The translations under genes were made by a program, and so were the position numbers. A stretch of DNA of 64,000 bases from a bacterium (GTDB lineage: Bacteria > Desulfobacterota > Desulfocorpusculales > Desulfocorpusculum): assembly GCA_037481695.1 (NCBI GenBank), contig JBBFLE010000003.1:248001-312000 (forward strand), written 5' to 3'. Shown here in pieces: positions 51,610 through 60,976 of the stretch (positions are counted from its first letter, which is position 1; the number at the start of each line of letters is the position of its first letter). The notes below the pieces were generated by a model. That model searched no databases and had not been told where the DNA came from. It worked only from the letters and a program-made list of their open reading frames with translations.

Positions 51610-52077
51610 ATGTTCATGCAGATCAAAACCATTTTCTGCTGGTTCATGGGCATATTTCTAGTCCTGGAGGCAAGCGCCCATGCTCAAGAGGTGGCCATTA
51701 GAAGGGCTGGTGGCCAGGGTTGGGGCGCCAAGAGTGCTTATGGCAAGCTGTTTGACCCTTCCACCTTGGAGAATGTCACTGGAGAGGTGTTAAGCGTGGA
51801 AAGGTTCACTCCCTTGAGGCAGATGGGCTATGGGCTGCTGGTGGTCTTAAAGACCCCCACCCAGACCATAGATGTACACGTGGGTCCGGGTTGGTTTGTG
51901 GCTGAGCAGGACTTTGAGATAGCCCCAGGGGACAGGATCACGGTGAGAGGCTCGAGGATTCTTTTCCAAGATGTGCCGACCATCATAGCCACGGAAGTGC
52001 GCCATGGTGACCGGATCTTGAAGCTCAGAACAGACACAGGCCAGCCCATCTGGTCTGAGGAGGACGAGGAGGGGTGA
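51610..52077 (+). CDS. Exported OB-fold-like protein
   Basis: The product has 155 residues, with a signal peptide (TIFCWFMGIFLVLEASAHA). The mature part contains TLENVTGEVLSVERFT, YGLLVVLKTPTQTIDVHVGPGWFV and PGDRITVRGSRILFQDVPTIIATEVRHGD. That beta-strand pattern resembles small periplasmic OB-fold (BOF/YgiW- or DUF5666-like) proteins. The function is unknown, but such proteins are often stress-related. A GGGAGGTGG lies before the ATG at 51610. The C-terminus is acidic (EEDEEG). It converges with the fused SpmA-SpmB gene, 17 bases away. Confidence 0.68.
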   Translation: MFMQIKTIFCWFMGIFLVLEASAHAQEVAIRRAGGQGWGAKSAYGKLFDPSTLENVTGEVLSVERFTPLRQMGYGLLVVLKTPTQTIDVHVGPGWFVAEQDFEIAPGDRITVRGSRILFQDVPTIIATEVRHGDRILKLRTDTGQPIWSEEDEEG

Positions 52078-52094
52078 GTCGAGCCTCCATCTCG

Positions 52095-53411
52095 TCACCC
52101 GCCATAGAAGATCCTTCCCAGAAGCACGGCTGCAAGAATTCCGGCTGCATCCCCCATGAGCCCTGCCCAGAGGGCGTAACGCACCCGCTTGACTTGCACG
52201 GCTCCAAAGTAAACGGCCAGTATGTAAAAAGTAGTATCTGTGGATCCCTGCATCACCGAGGCTATGAAGGCCTCCAAGGAGTCAGGTGCCCTGGCCACCA
52301 GCTCTGACATGATCCCGAAGGCCCCCGAGCCTGAAAGAGGCCTGACCAAGGCCATGGTCAGGGTCTCGGGGGGCATTCCTATAAGCCCAGTGAAAGGGCT
52401 TAAGATCCCGGTCAAGATTTCCAAGGCTCCTGATGCCCTGAACATGCCAACTCCCACCAGTACGGCCACCAGGAAAGGAATTATGCGCAGGGCCACCTGG
52501 AATCCCTCCCGGCCCCCATCACAGATACACTCATACACAGGAATTCTCCTGCTCACACCGTATAGAACCATGAGCCCCATGAGAAAAGGTATCAAGGCGT
52601 GGGAAAGTGCGGGAAAAGCGGCCTGCGGGTGAGAGCCCCCAAGCAGATGGATTCCCAGCCCGCCTCCAAAGGCAGCCAAATACCCAGGAAGGATCCACCT
52701 GCGCCATCCCCGGGGCTGGGAGTGATCCGAGGGAGGCTTTCCCTGCTCTTCCAAATCTCCCCCATGAAACTCCAGGTGCTTTTCTTTCACCTTTGGATCG
52801 GCCTTAGTCCTGTAGATCCGCGACAAGAGCTTGGCACAGAGCACTGCCACAATGGTGGAGCAGGTGGTGGACAAAAGCGTAGGAATAATTATTCCACCAG
52901 GATCGCTGGCCCCTGCAGAAGCTCTCACAGCCATCACCCCTAGGGGCAAGATGGTCACGGAACTTGTGTTTATGGCCAAGAAAAGGCACATGGCGTCTGT
53001 GGCCTCACCCTTTCTGGTATTTAGTTTGTCCAGCTCCTGCATGGCCTTTATTCCCAAGGGGGTAGCGGCATTGCCCAACCCCATCATGTTGGCTGCCAGG
53101 TTCATGACCATGGCGCCCATGGCCGGATGATGGCCAGGCACATCCGGAAAGAGTCTCACCAGCAGGGGCCTAAGAACCCGTGAAATGGAGACCATGAGAC
53201 CCGCTTCCTGCACCACCTTCACCAGGCCCAGCCACAAGGCCATGGCTCCCACCAGTCCTATGGCCAGCTCCACGGATTGTTTGGCTGCCTGAAAAGATGT
53301 TTTTCCTACATCCTCTAGCCTGCCTGTGGCTGCACCCACCAGCACAGAAGATAGCAGAAGGAAAATCCACACAAGATTCATGGCAGAGTTCTTGGAAGCC
53401 TTCTGATCCAT
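52095..53411 (-). CDS. Fused SpmA-SpmB nucleoside-recognition membrane protein
   Basis: The 438-residue protein has multiple membrane helices. The N-terminal half is SpmA-like (MNLVWIFLLLSSVLVG, GLMVSISRVLRPLLVRLFPDVP, NLAANMMGLGNAATPLGIKAM, TSSVTILPLGVMAVR). The C-terminal half is SpmB-like (YECICDGGREGFQVALRIIPFLVAVLVGVGMF, RPLSGSGAFGIMSELV, GSTDTTFYILAVYFGAV). In Bacillus the two are separate proteins linked to spore-core dehydration. Here they form one chain in an organism with no other spore gene in view, so another transport role is likely. The start is uncertain: ATG at 53411 is used, with 53483 and 53381 as alternatives. Confidence 0.85.
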   Translation of the reverse strand: MDQKASKNSAMNLVWIFLLLSSVLVGAATGRLEDVGKTSFQAAKQSVELAIGLVGAMALWLGLVKVVQEAGLMVSISRVLRPLLVRLFPDVPGHHPAMGAMVMNLAANMMGLGNAATPLGIKAMQELDKLNTRKGEATDAMCLFLAINTSSVTILPLGVMAVRASAGASDPGGIIIPTLLSTTCSTIVAVLCAKLLSRIYRTKADPKVKEKHLEFHGGDLEEQGKPPSDHSQPRGWRRWILPGYLAAFGGGLGIHLLGGSHPQAAFPALSHALIPFLMGLMVLYGVSRRIPVYECICDGGREGFQVALRIIPFLVAVLVGVGMFRASGALEILTGILSPFTGLIGMPPETLTMALVRPLSGSGAFGIMSELVARAPDSLEAFIASVMQGSTDTTFYILAVYFGAVQVKRVRYALWAGLMGDAAGILAAVLLGRIFYGG

Positions 53412-53533
53412 GTGAGCTGCGCCCCCACCTTTATCCACTTTGAGGCCCAGACCGGGCAAGGCCCAATGGAGTCTTGTGAGCATGACCCTAAGAATCCAGA
53501 GCCGTCCACATCAGGTGATCATGGGGGCCAATC

Positions 53534-55801
53534 CTAGCCCCTCCTCCATGGGCCTGCAAGGAAAAACACACCCAGGGCAATGGTCACAACGCCCTGGAGC
53601 AAAGTCAGCACCAGACCCGTTTTGGCCAGCCCCAGGATGGGTACCAAAAGCACACCCCCCAGAAGAGCCCCCACTGCAGCTCCCAGGTGATCCCAGGCAC
53701 TGGCAACTCCTGCTGTGATCCCAGCTCTTCCCAGGCCTTTGTCCAGGACCGCGCAGGTCAAGGGAAAGGAGGCCCCGGTGGCAAGACCAGCCAGGAACAT
53801 CCAGAGACACATGGCCATCTGAGCCCCAGGCCCAGGATCCTCCAAGGCGCTCTTGGGGAGGAGCTGGCCCACCCAGAACAAGGCAATGGAAGCGCATAGC
53901 AAAGTCATGGCCCCTTGCAATGCCAACAAAGGCCCCAGGGCCTTGCCCTTATTCTTTCCGGACATCCCCCCTGCCCATATTCCCCCTGCTGCCAACCCCG
54001 CCATGAAAACCCCCACCAGCAGGCCCACCCTGGAATAGAGATACCCCCAAACGGCCTGATAGAGATATAAACACACCATCTCCTGGGCCATGGCGGTCAT
54101 GCCAGTCACCCCCAGAGCCACCAAGGGTATTCTCTGCATGGTTAAGCCCTTTTTTCCCCAAAGAGGGGTCATGATGAGAACTGTCAGAGTGCAAAAGATC
54201 CACCACCAGGACACCTCTTCCAGGGAGCTCAGAAGCTGCATTCCCCAGAAGCTCCCAGAAAGCTTTTCCCAAAGCGCCAGGAACCGAACAATGCTGCTGG
54301 GATGAGCGTCCAGGTTGGGCTTTTCCCTGCTCTTGCTAAGGGTCTCCTCCCAGAGCTGGACCTGCTGTGGTTGGATCCAGGTATAGAAAAGACCCCTGGG
54401 TATTTGCTCCCAGAAGGAGCCACGGCTGGCCAAGGTTTCGGGATCCAGGCTTATCCTGCCTTTTCTTTTGGAAGCCCAAAAAAGAGTCCTTTCCCCTGGA
54501 ATCACCCTAACCTCGGGGTAGACCCCTGCCAGGCTGTTATGGATGGTGCCCAGAAACCTCTCCAGCTCCGGGCCTAGATAGTTCACCGAGCCTGTGACTG
54601 CATGGACAAGCAACCCATCGGTATCCAGGATGCGGCTCAGTGCCTGGAAGAACTCCACGGTGTGAAACCGGTTCAGAAGGCTGGTGGAGGGATCCCCCAT
54701 TTGGATCACCACTGCGTCGAAGCTCCTGGGGGGGATCTTGGGTATAAGAAACCGGGCATCCAGGTACTTCACCTGGAGCCTCGGATCCTCAAGCCCGCGC
54801 CTCAATTCCGGGCTCAGAAAAGGTCTGGCTGTCTCAAAGACTGCCTGATCCAGCTCTAACAGGAGGATTCGCTCCACGGGATGCTCCAACAAAAGGGGAA
54901 TGGTGCTTGCCGGACCCCCTCCGATGAGCAGAATTCTCTTGGGCATGGGATCCTGGTGCATGAGGATATGAACCAAGGGAGCAGCCTCCACAGGGTCAGG
55001 GAAGCTGAGGATGGGTCTGCTGTTGCCAAAAATGGTGAACTGCCCTTCCATTTCGCCCAGCTCCACGCTCTGGTAAGGGGTGTCCACTGTGGTGATTCTC
55101 TTAATGGAGGGATGAAGCGCATCCCAGCGTCTTTGGGCAGACCACTCCTGTATCCAGGAGACCAGCCCCCCTGTGAGAGCAGCTCCCCAGCAGGCTCCCA
55201 GGAGGCCCAACCAAAGCCCACCAGGCCTATTGCGCCCCAAGAACCCCCATGCACTCAGAAAACATGTGAGCATGCCACTCCAGGCCAGTATGCCGGGGCC
55301 ATGGAGATGGGGTATCATCACAAAAGTAAGGGCCAGCCCGCCCAAGAGACTTCCCAGCGCTTCCCAGAAATAGACCCGGGCTATTGCTCTCAGAGGGGAT
55401 CCGCCCTCCCAGGCGGCCATGGCTGCTGCCAAGGGGAACATGGCTCCCACCAGTGCAGCCTGGGGCAGCAGGAATCCTGCCATGGCCAGCACAGAGCCCA
55501 GGGCTGGCATGGCAGAGCCAGGGGCTCCTGATATCCAGCTTCTGAGGTGGCGCACGGCCAGAAGAATCCCCATGCAGACAACCGGCGAGGCTCCAAGCAG
55601 CCAGGAAAGCTGCCTGTGGGGTTCACCAATGGAGTCCTTGATGCGAGTTGCCCCCCAGGCTCCGGCCAAAATACCTGTCAGCCAGGAAGCCATTATCATG
55701 CCGATGGCCAGTTCATGGCCTGCCACCACGGCCAGCATTTCCCTCAGCAACACAACCTGTGCCGCCAGGGCATGAAAGCCCATGGCCAAGAAAATACCCA
55801 T
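53534..55801 (-). CDS. Spermidine-synthase-like domain fused between membrane transporter-like halves
   Basis: The 755-residue protein has an N-terminal block of about six helices (residues 1-210), a soluble polyamine-synthase-like domain (about 240-450) and a C-terminal block of about seven helices. The middle domain shows YQSVELGEMEGQFTIFGNSRPILSFPDP, RILLIGGGPASTIPLLLEH, LLLELDQAVFETAR and FDAVVIQMGDPSTSLLNRFHTVEFFQ. In classical synthases the catalytic Asp lies in a D-x-x-D-P loop. Here that loop reads QMGDPSTS, so aminopropyl transfer is doubtful. Such fusions are common in bacteria rich in multihaem cytochromes, and their role is unsettled. The ATG at 55801 lies behind GGAG; an upstream TTG has no site. 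Confidence 0.85.
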   Translation of the reverse strand: MGIFLAMGFHALAAQVVLLREMLAVVAGHELAIGMIMASWLTGILAGAWGATRIKDSIGEPHRQLSWLLGASPVVCMGILLAVRHLRSWISGAPGSAMPALGSVLAMAGFLLPQAALVGAMFPLAAAMAAWEGGSPLRAIARVYFWEALGSLLGGLALTFVMIPHLHGPGILAWSGMLTCFLSAWGFLGRNRPGGLWLGLLGACWGAALTGGLVSWIQEWSAQRRWDALHPSIKRITTVDTPYQSVELGEMEGQFTIFGNSRPILSFPDPVEAAPLVHILMHQDPMPKRILLIGGGPASTIPLLLEHPVERILLLELDQAVFETARPFLSPELRRGLEDPRLQVKYLDARFLIPKIPPRSFDAVVIQMGDPSTSLLNRFHTVEFFQALSRILDTDGLLVHAVTGSVNYLGPELERFLGTIHNSLAGVYPEVRVIPGERTLFWASKRKGRISLDPETLASRGSFWEQIPRGLFYTWIQPQQVQLWEETLSKSREKPNLDAHPSSIVRFLALWEKLSGSFWGMQLLSSLEEVSWWWIFCTLTVLIMTPLWGKKGLTMQRIPLVALGVTGMTAMAQEMVCLYLYQAVWGYLYSRVGLLVGVFMAGLAAGGIWAGGMSGKNKGKALGPLLALQGAMTLLCASIALFWVGQLLPKSALEDPGPGAQMAMCLWMFLAGLATGASFPLTCAVLDKGLGRAGITAGVASAWDHLGAAVGALLGGVLLVPILGLAKTGLVLTLLQGVVTIALGVFFLAGPWRRG

Positions 55802-55915
55802 GGCCGACTCCGTGGCCTGCTTTGTTTTTTGCTCAGCAGATGCTTCAGGCCAAGCCAATAGTATCTGAGTTTTGCTTTGCTTGTCTCGAAGAAAAAGGCC
55901 TGGCTTGGGCCTTGC

Positions 55916-57511
55916 TCAGCTCTTGTAACGCAGGGGATCAATCCCCAGCGACTTGATGCGATAGTTCAGGATGCGCTCTGTGGTCTGAAGAAGCCTTGCG
56001 GCCTTGGCGCGGTTTCCCCTGGTGGATTTAAGAGCATCTATTATGAGGTCTCTTTCGAATTGAGCCACCGTGGCCTTCAGGGGGGCCTTGAGCTGTGTGC
56101 CCGTAGCCTCTGCTGTCTGCAGAGTGGCAGGGAAGTGATAGCTGTAGATGACCTCCTCGTTGCACACTATGACCGCCCTTTCCATCCAGTTTTCCAGTTC
56201 CCTTACGTTTCCCGGCCAGTGGTAAGCCATGAGCATGTCTATGGCCGGAGTGGAAATCCTCCTGATCTGCTTCTGATACTGCTTTGAGTACTTCTCCAGG
56301 AAATGTTCTGCCAGAAGCAGTATGTCTGTCTTTCGCTCCCTGAGGGGGGGCATGTAGATGGGAAAAACATTTAACCTGTAATACAGATCCTCTCGGAAAC
56401 GACCCTGCCGGATCAGATCTTCCAGGTCCTGATGTGTTGCCGCAATGATGCGCACATCGGCCTGCAAGGTCTTGGAGGAGCCCAGCCTTTCAAACTCTTT
56501 TTCCTGTATTACCCTTAGCAGCTTCACCTGAACCGTGGGGCTGAGGTCTCCTACCTCGTCCAAGAATATGGTCCCTTTGTGGGCCGCCTCGAATCTGCCC
56601 ATCTTGGCCACAAGGGCACCGGTGAAAGCCCCCTTTTCGTGCCCAAAGAGCTCGCTTTCTATGAGGCTCTCGGGCAGGGCCGCGCAGCTTACTCTTATAA
56701 AGGGGCCCGAGGCCCTTTGACTGTTGTAATGGATGGCATGGGCCACCAGCTCTTTTCCTGTGCCGCTTTCCCCCCTTATCAATACCGTGGCCTCGCTGGG
56801 AGCCACCTGGGTGATGGCTTGAAATACTTCCTGCATCTTTCGGCTGTTGCCAACTATGTTGGGAAGCCTATAGCGCTCCTGGAGTTCCTTTTGAAGCTTT
56901 ATGTTTTCGTCTATTAGCCTTTCTTTTTCCTCTTGGAGGACCTGCTGCAGTTTCACTGCCTGACCCACCATAGAGGAGATGATACTTAGAAGCCTAAGAT
57001 CCTCCTGAAGAGAGACCTCTTCTGTGAAGAGACGATCCACGCTTAGGGCTCCCAGCACACTGCGGCCCACCCTGATGGGAACGCACAAGAAGGAAACGTT
57101 CTCTTTCTGGATTTTTCTCCGGGAGCGGGTGCGATCCAAGAACAAAGGCTCCTCCCCTATCCTAGGCACCACCATGGGTTGGCCCGACTCCACGACCCTC
57201 CCTGTTATGCCCTCCCCCAGCTTGTAACGGCCCCTCTGTTGCTCCTCGAAAGAAAGCCCGTGAGCTATTTCTATGGCCAGCTGCCCGGTTCTGGGATTCA
57301 GAAGAGTCAGGGTTCCCCGGCTCATGCCCATGCGATCTGCCAGGATCTGGAAGATCTCCTGCAGGGTGCTACGCAGGTCCAATGAGGAGGACAAGGTTTC
57401 TGCTATGAGGCCCAGGCACTCAAGTTCCAAGGCCTGACGTACAGCCCTGTCCGATGAATCCATGCTGCGGGATAGTCCTTTCACTACCATGACTCCTTGC
57501 TCGACCCGCAT
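55916..57511 (-). CDS. NifA-like sigma-54 transcriptional activator (GAF-AAA+-Fis)
   Basis: The product has 531 residues. A GAF sensor (about 30-190; [38 protein letters not shown]) is followed by a coiled linker, then a sigma-54-interaction AAA+ domain with Walker [24 protein letters not shown] and Walker [11 protein letters not shown]. The GAFTGA loop is perfect, so it should contact sigma-54. A Fis-type HTH ([21 protein letters not shown]) ends the protein. GAF and linker layout match NifA/NorR-type regulators, but no nitrogen-fixation gene is near. It could act on sigma-54 promoters such as that at 45472-45489. It is the gene before the spermidine-synthase fusion on the same strand, 114 bases away. 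Confidence 0.93.
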   Translation of the reverse strand: MRVEQGVMVVKGLSRSMDSSDRAVRQALELECLGLIAETLSSSLDLRSTLQEIFQILADRMGMSRGTLTLLNPRTGQLAIEIAHGLSFEEQQRGRYKLGEGITGRVVESGQPMVVPRIGEEPLFLDRTRSRRKIQKENVSFLCVPIRVGRSVLGALSVDRLFTEEVSLQEDLRLLSIISSMVGQAVKLQQVLQEEKERLIDENIKLQKELQERYRLPNIVGNSRKMQEVFQAITQVAPSEATVLIRGESGTGKELVAHAIHYNSQRASGPFIRVSCAALPESLIESELFGHEKGAFTGALVAKMGRFEAAHKGTIFLDEVGDLSPTVQVKLLRVIQEKEFERLGSSKTLQADVRIIAATHQDLEDLIRQGRFREDLYYRLNVFPIYMPPLRERKTDILLLAEHFLEKYSKQYQKQIRRISTPAIDMLMAYHWPGNVRELENWMERAVIVCNEEVIYSYHFPATLQTAEATGTQLKAPLKATVAQFERDLIIDALKSTRGNRAKAARLLQTTERILNYRIKSLGIDPLRYKS

Positions 57512-57706
57512 GACTCACAAGAAGCTGACCGAGCGCCTCTGCTGGATCATGTGCCAAGCTCGGCCAGGAGCCCTCAAAATTGACCCAAGGGGCGAGGCTG
57601 CCACTGCAGAAAGACCATCTTGAAAGCCACATCCACCTTCCTGGATTCACCGGCTCCGGGGGGCCAGTGTTGCCTCTGTGCTCTAGGGCTCTTTGTTGCC
57701 TCCCTC

Positions 57707-59440
57707 TTATTGCACCTTGTAGCGGTTAGTGATGGGAAGCCTTCGGTCTTTCCCGAAGGCCCTAGGTGTAATCTTTATTCCAGGAGGGGACTGCCTTCGT
57801 TTGTACTCGCTTTGGTCTACCATGCGGATGACCCTAAGTACTGTCTCGCGCTCAAAACCCCTCCTCTGTATTTCCTCAGGACCCATATCCTCCTCCACAT
57901 AGGCCTGCAAGATGGGGTCCAATACCTCGTAGGGAGGCAGGGTATCTGTGTCCAACTGCCCTTGCCTCAACTCGGCAGTGGGAGGCCTGTCCAGCACGCT
58001 GGCTGGAATAAGCTCCTGCCCGGCTCTCTTGTTGAGGAATCTGGCCAGCCTGTATACCAGAGTCTTAGGAACATCCTTGAGGATCCCGAATCCCCCAGCC
58101 ATGTCCCCGTAAAGAGTGCAATAACCTGTAGAGGTCTCACTCTTGTTGCCGGTGGTGAGCACCAACCAACCGAACTTGTTGGAGAGAGCCATGAGAAGAT
58201 TGCCGCGGATCCTGGCCTGAAGGTTTTCCTCTGTTACATCTTGCTCCAGGCCTTTGAAATGGGGTGCCAACATCTTGAGGTATGACTCATGGATCTCCCG
58301 GATGGGAATCTCCAATAACTTTATACCCAGATTCCGGCTCAGGGCCCTTGCATCCTCCAGGCTCCTCTGGGAGGTGTACTGGGAGGGCATCAAAACCCCT
58401 ACCACAGCCTCTCGGCCCAAGGCCTCAGTAGCTATGGCAGCCGTGAGTGCCGAGTCCACCCCACCGCTCAAACCCAAGACCACCTTAGCGAAACCATTGT
58501 TTTGCACATAACACCTGGTGCCGGTCACCAGGGCTCTCAACACCTCTTCCTCCAAGCCCAAAGGCTCTTGCAACCTGGGTTGCAAAGGTGATCTGTGTTT
58601 TGGGGCAAGGCCCTGAAGTTCTTTGACTTCCAAGCACTTAGCAAGCCCCTCCTCGAAGACCTTCTCCTTCCTCCTCCTGGGATCTGCAAGCCTAGCCCTC
58701 AACACAGGGGTCACCTCCAGGTCAAAGCAAAGCAGCTCCTCCTGGAAAGCCTGGGCCCTGGCCAGAACATCCCCGTGGGGGCTCATCACAACACTTTGAC
58801 CGTCGAAGACCAGTTCGTCCTGGCCACCGACCCTGTTGACATACGCCAGGAAAACTCCATTGTCTGCAGCCCTGGTGGCCAGCATCTGTTCTCTGGCCTT
58901 TCCCTTTCCCATATGGTAGGGGCTGGAGGAAAGGTTCAACAGCACCTGGGCTCCACCCTGCAGGGCCTCTGTCCTGCCCGGCCCTGCGGGATACCATATG
59001 TCCTCGCAGATGGTGAGGCCAACCCTAGCCCCCTCCAGCTCCAAGACCAGGGCCTCGCGGCCGGCCTGGAAGTAACGGTCTTCGTCAAAGACTCCATAAG
59101 TGGGAAGAAAATGCTTACGGTAGGTGGCCAATACCTTGCCTTGCCCCAGCACAGCGGCTGCATTGAAGATATCGTCCTGCCTCTCCACAAAACCCACCAC
59201 CGAGTAAATGCCCTTGGTGGCCCGGGCCAGATCTCCCAGAGCCTGCAGGTTTTTTTCTATGAAATGTGGCATCAGAAGAAGATCCTCGGGCGGATAGCCG
59301 GTAAGGGCCAGCTCCGGGAAGCAAACCAGTTCTGCTCCCAGCTCTGTTGCCCTTTGAGTCCAGTTCCATATCTTTTGAAGGTTACCCTGAATGTCGCCTA
59401 CTATGGTCTCTACCTGCGCCAATGCGATGCGTATGCTCAT
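57707..59440 (-). CDS. nadE: Glutamine-dependent NAD+ synthetase
   Basis: The 577-residue two-domain enzyme has an N-terminal nitrilase-like glutaminase (ELVCFPELALTGYPPEDLL, YRKHFLPTYGVFDE, VGLTICEDIWYP with catalytic Cys, Glu and Lys) and a C-terminal ammonia-dependent synthetase (VVLGLSGGVDSALTAAI with the PP-loop; LTTGNKSETSTGYCTLYGDMAGG; RPPTAELRQGQLDTDTLPPYEVLDPIL). It amidates nicotinic acid adenine dinucleotide to NAD+. The length is normal for the two-domain bacterial form. GGAG lies before the ATG, and a TTGACA promoter sits just upstream. The gene is divergent from glcD. Confidence 0.96.
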   Translation of the reverse strand: MSIRIALAQVETIVGDIQGNLQKIWNWTQRATELGAELVCFPELALTGYPPEDLLLMPHFIEKNLQALGDLARATKGIYSVVGFVERQDDIFNAAAVLGQGKVLATYRKHFLPTYGVFDEDRYFQAGREALVLELEGARVGLTICEDIWYPAGPGRTEALQGGAQVLLNLSSSPYHMGKGKAREQMLATRAADNGVFLAYVNRVGGQDELVFDGQSVVMSPHGDVLARAQAFQEELLCFDLEVTPVLRARLADPRRRKEKVFEEGLAKCLEVKELQGLAPKHRSPLQPRLQEPLGLEEEVLRALVTGTRCYVQNNGFAKVVLGLSGGVDSALTAAIATEALGREAVVGVLMPSQYTSQRSLEDARALSRNLGIKLLEIPIREIHESYLKMLAPHFKGLEQDVTEENLQARIRGNLLMALSNKFGWLVLTTGNKSETSTGYCTLYGDMAGGFGILKDVPKTLVYRLARFLNKRAGQELIPASVLDRPPTAELRQGQLDTDTLPPYEVLDPILQAYVEEDMGPEEIQRRGFERETVLRVIRMVDQSEYKRRQSPPGIKITPRAFGKDRRLPITNRYKVQ

Positions 59441-59464
59441 GGCCTACTCCGTCTGGATGATCTT

Positions 59465-59493
59465 TGAATACCGCCCGTCTCGCTGGGTGTCAA
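59465..59493 (-). promoter_or_regulatory. Candidate sigma-70 promoter of nadE
   Basis: On the minus strand a perfect TTGACA (59493-59488) is 17 bases before TATTCA (59470-59465). Transcription would start near 59458, about 18 bases before the nadE ATG. Confidence 0.45.
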
Positions 59494-59557
59494 GGCCGTC
59501 TTTGATAAGCCCCTTTCCATGAGGTAATATGAAGCCATTGCAAGGCCGGATCCACTC

Positions 59558-60976
59558 ATGGGAAAAGAAGACAGATTTTTGGATGGTAAGACCTGCAAGG
59601 AGCTCAAGAGAATCCTGGGCCCCCATCAGCTCAAACTGGACTGGGAGACCAGGGTCTGCTACGGGTATGATGCCACAAATCAGCTCTTTGTGCCCCACGC
59701 CGTGTGCTTTCCAGAGGACACTTCACAGGTGAGCAGGATCTTGGAGCTGGCCAGTGCAAAAAGAATCCCTGTGGTACCCAGGGGGGCTGGATCGGGTTTC
59801 ACCGGCGGAGCCCTGCCCGTCCAGGGCGGTTTGGTGCTCTCCACCGAGCGTATGAACAGAATCCTGTCCATAAGCCAAGAGGATCTTGTGGCTGTGGTTC
59901 AGCCCGGAGTTGTGACCGGGGTTTTTCAAAAGGTGGTCTCAGGCATGGGGCTTTTTTATCCACCTGATCCTGCCAGCCAGGATTTCTCCACCTTGGGAGG
60001 TAATGTGGCCGAATGTGCCGGAGGAATGCGGGCCCTCAAGTATGGAGTGACCAGGGACTATGTGTTGGGCTTGGAGGTGGTGCTTCCCACAGGCAGCATT
60101 GTGCGTACCGGGGGCAGAACGGTCAAGAATGTTGTAGGCTACGATCTGACCCGCCTGATGGTGGGCTCCGAAGGAACCCTGGGGATCATAACCGAGATAA
60201 CTTTGAAACTCATACCTTTGCCAGAGGCCAGAAGAACAGTCCTGGTCTTTTTTCCCTCAATAAAGACGGCGAGTTTGGCTGTGACCAAGATCTTTTCGCA
60301 GGGCGTGCTTCCCAGCGCCATGGAGCTGGTGGACAGGGCCTGCCTGGATTGTGTTGCCCAGTCCAAACCGGTTCGCTTTCCGGCTGAGACCGCAGCCATG
60401 CTTCTGGTGGAGGTGGATGGCTCCAGGCTTTCGGTGGAGGAACAGGCTGCAAAGGTGGCCCATGTGTGCCATGGTCTGGGCAGCCTGGAGCTGCAGGTAA
60501 GCCAGGATGAGGCCCAGGCCGAGTCCCTTTGGAGCATGAGGAAGGCCATCTCCCCTGCTCTGGCCCGCATTCGTCCACACAGGCTCAACGAGGATGTGGT
60601 TGTGCCCAGAAGCCTCCTTCCTGAAGCCATGGAACGCTTCAGCAAGATAGGGGAACAATGGGGGGTTCCGGTTACGGCCTTCGGGCATGCTGGGGATGGA
60701 AACATTCACGTGAACGTGCTTTACGACAGATCCGATCCCCAAGAGGCCCAAAGGGCCGAGAAGGCTGCCGAGGCTGTCATGAGAGCCACAGTGGAACTGG
60801 GGGGAAGCCTCTCCGGAGAACATGGAATCGGCACCACCAAGGCCAGGTTCCTTTCTCTGGAAATCCATCCCCAGGCATTGGAGCTCATGTGCGCCATCAA
60901 GACCCTTTTGGATCCCAAGGGCATCTTGAACCCAGGAAAGATTTTTCCCCAAAGGGGCAAGGGGGCTCCAGCGTGA
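59558..60976 (+). CDS. glcD: FAD-linked glycolate/2-hydroxyacid oxidase subunit (GlcD-like)
   Basis: The 472-residue PCMH-type flavoprotein has an FAD-binding domain with PRGAGSGFTGGALP, GVVTGVFQKVV, FSTLGGNVAECAGGMRALKYG and GSEGTLGIITEITLKLIP. A C-terminal cap carries FGHAGDGNIHVNVL and GEHGIGTTKARFL. It oxidises glycolate, D-lactate or a similar 2-hydroxyacid. The substrate is not settled by sequence alone. The stop overlaps the GTG start of the partner glcF-like gene, which makes a GlcD-GlcF pair with translational coupling. GlcE is absent here. The start has a modest ribosome site (GCCGGA). Confidence 0.92.
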   Translation: MGKEDRFLDGKTCKELKRILGPHQLKLDWETRVCYGYDATNQLFVPHAVCFPEDTSQVSRILELASAKRIPVVPRGAGSGFTGGALPVQGGLVLSTERMNRILSISQEDLVAVVQPGVVTGVFQKVVSGMGLFYPPDPASQDFSTLGGNVAECAGGMRALKYGVTRDYVLGLEVVLPTGSIVRTGGRTVKNVVGYDLTRLMVGSEGTLGIITEITLKLIPLPEARRTVLVFFPSIKTASLAVTKIFSQGVLPSAMELVDRACLDCVAQSKPVRFPAETAAMLLVEVDGSRLSVEEQAAKVAHVCHGLGSLELQVSQDEAQAESLWSMRKAISPALARIRPHRLNEDVVVPRSLLPEAMERFSKIGEQWGVPVTAFGHAGDGNIHVNVLYDRSDPQEAQRAEKAAEAVMRATVELGGSLSGEHGIGTTKARFLSLEIHPQALELMCAIKTLLDPKGILNPGKIFPQRGKGAPA

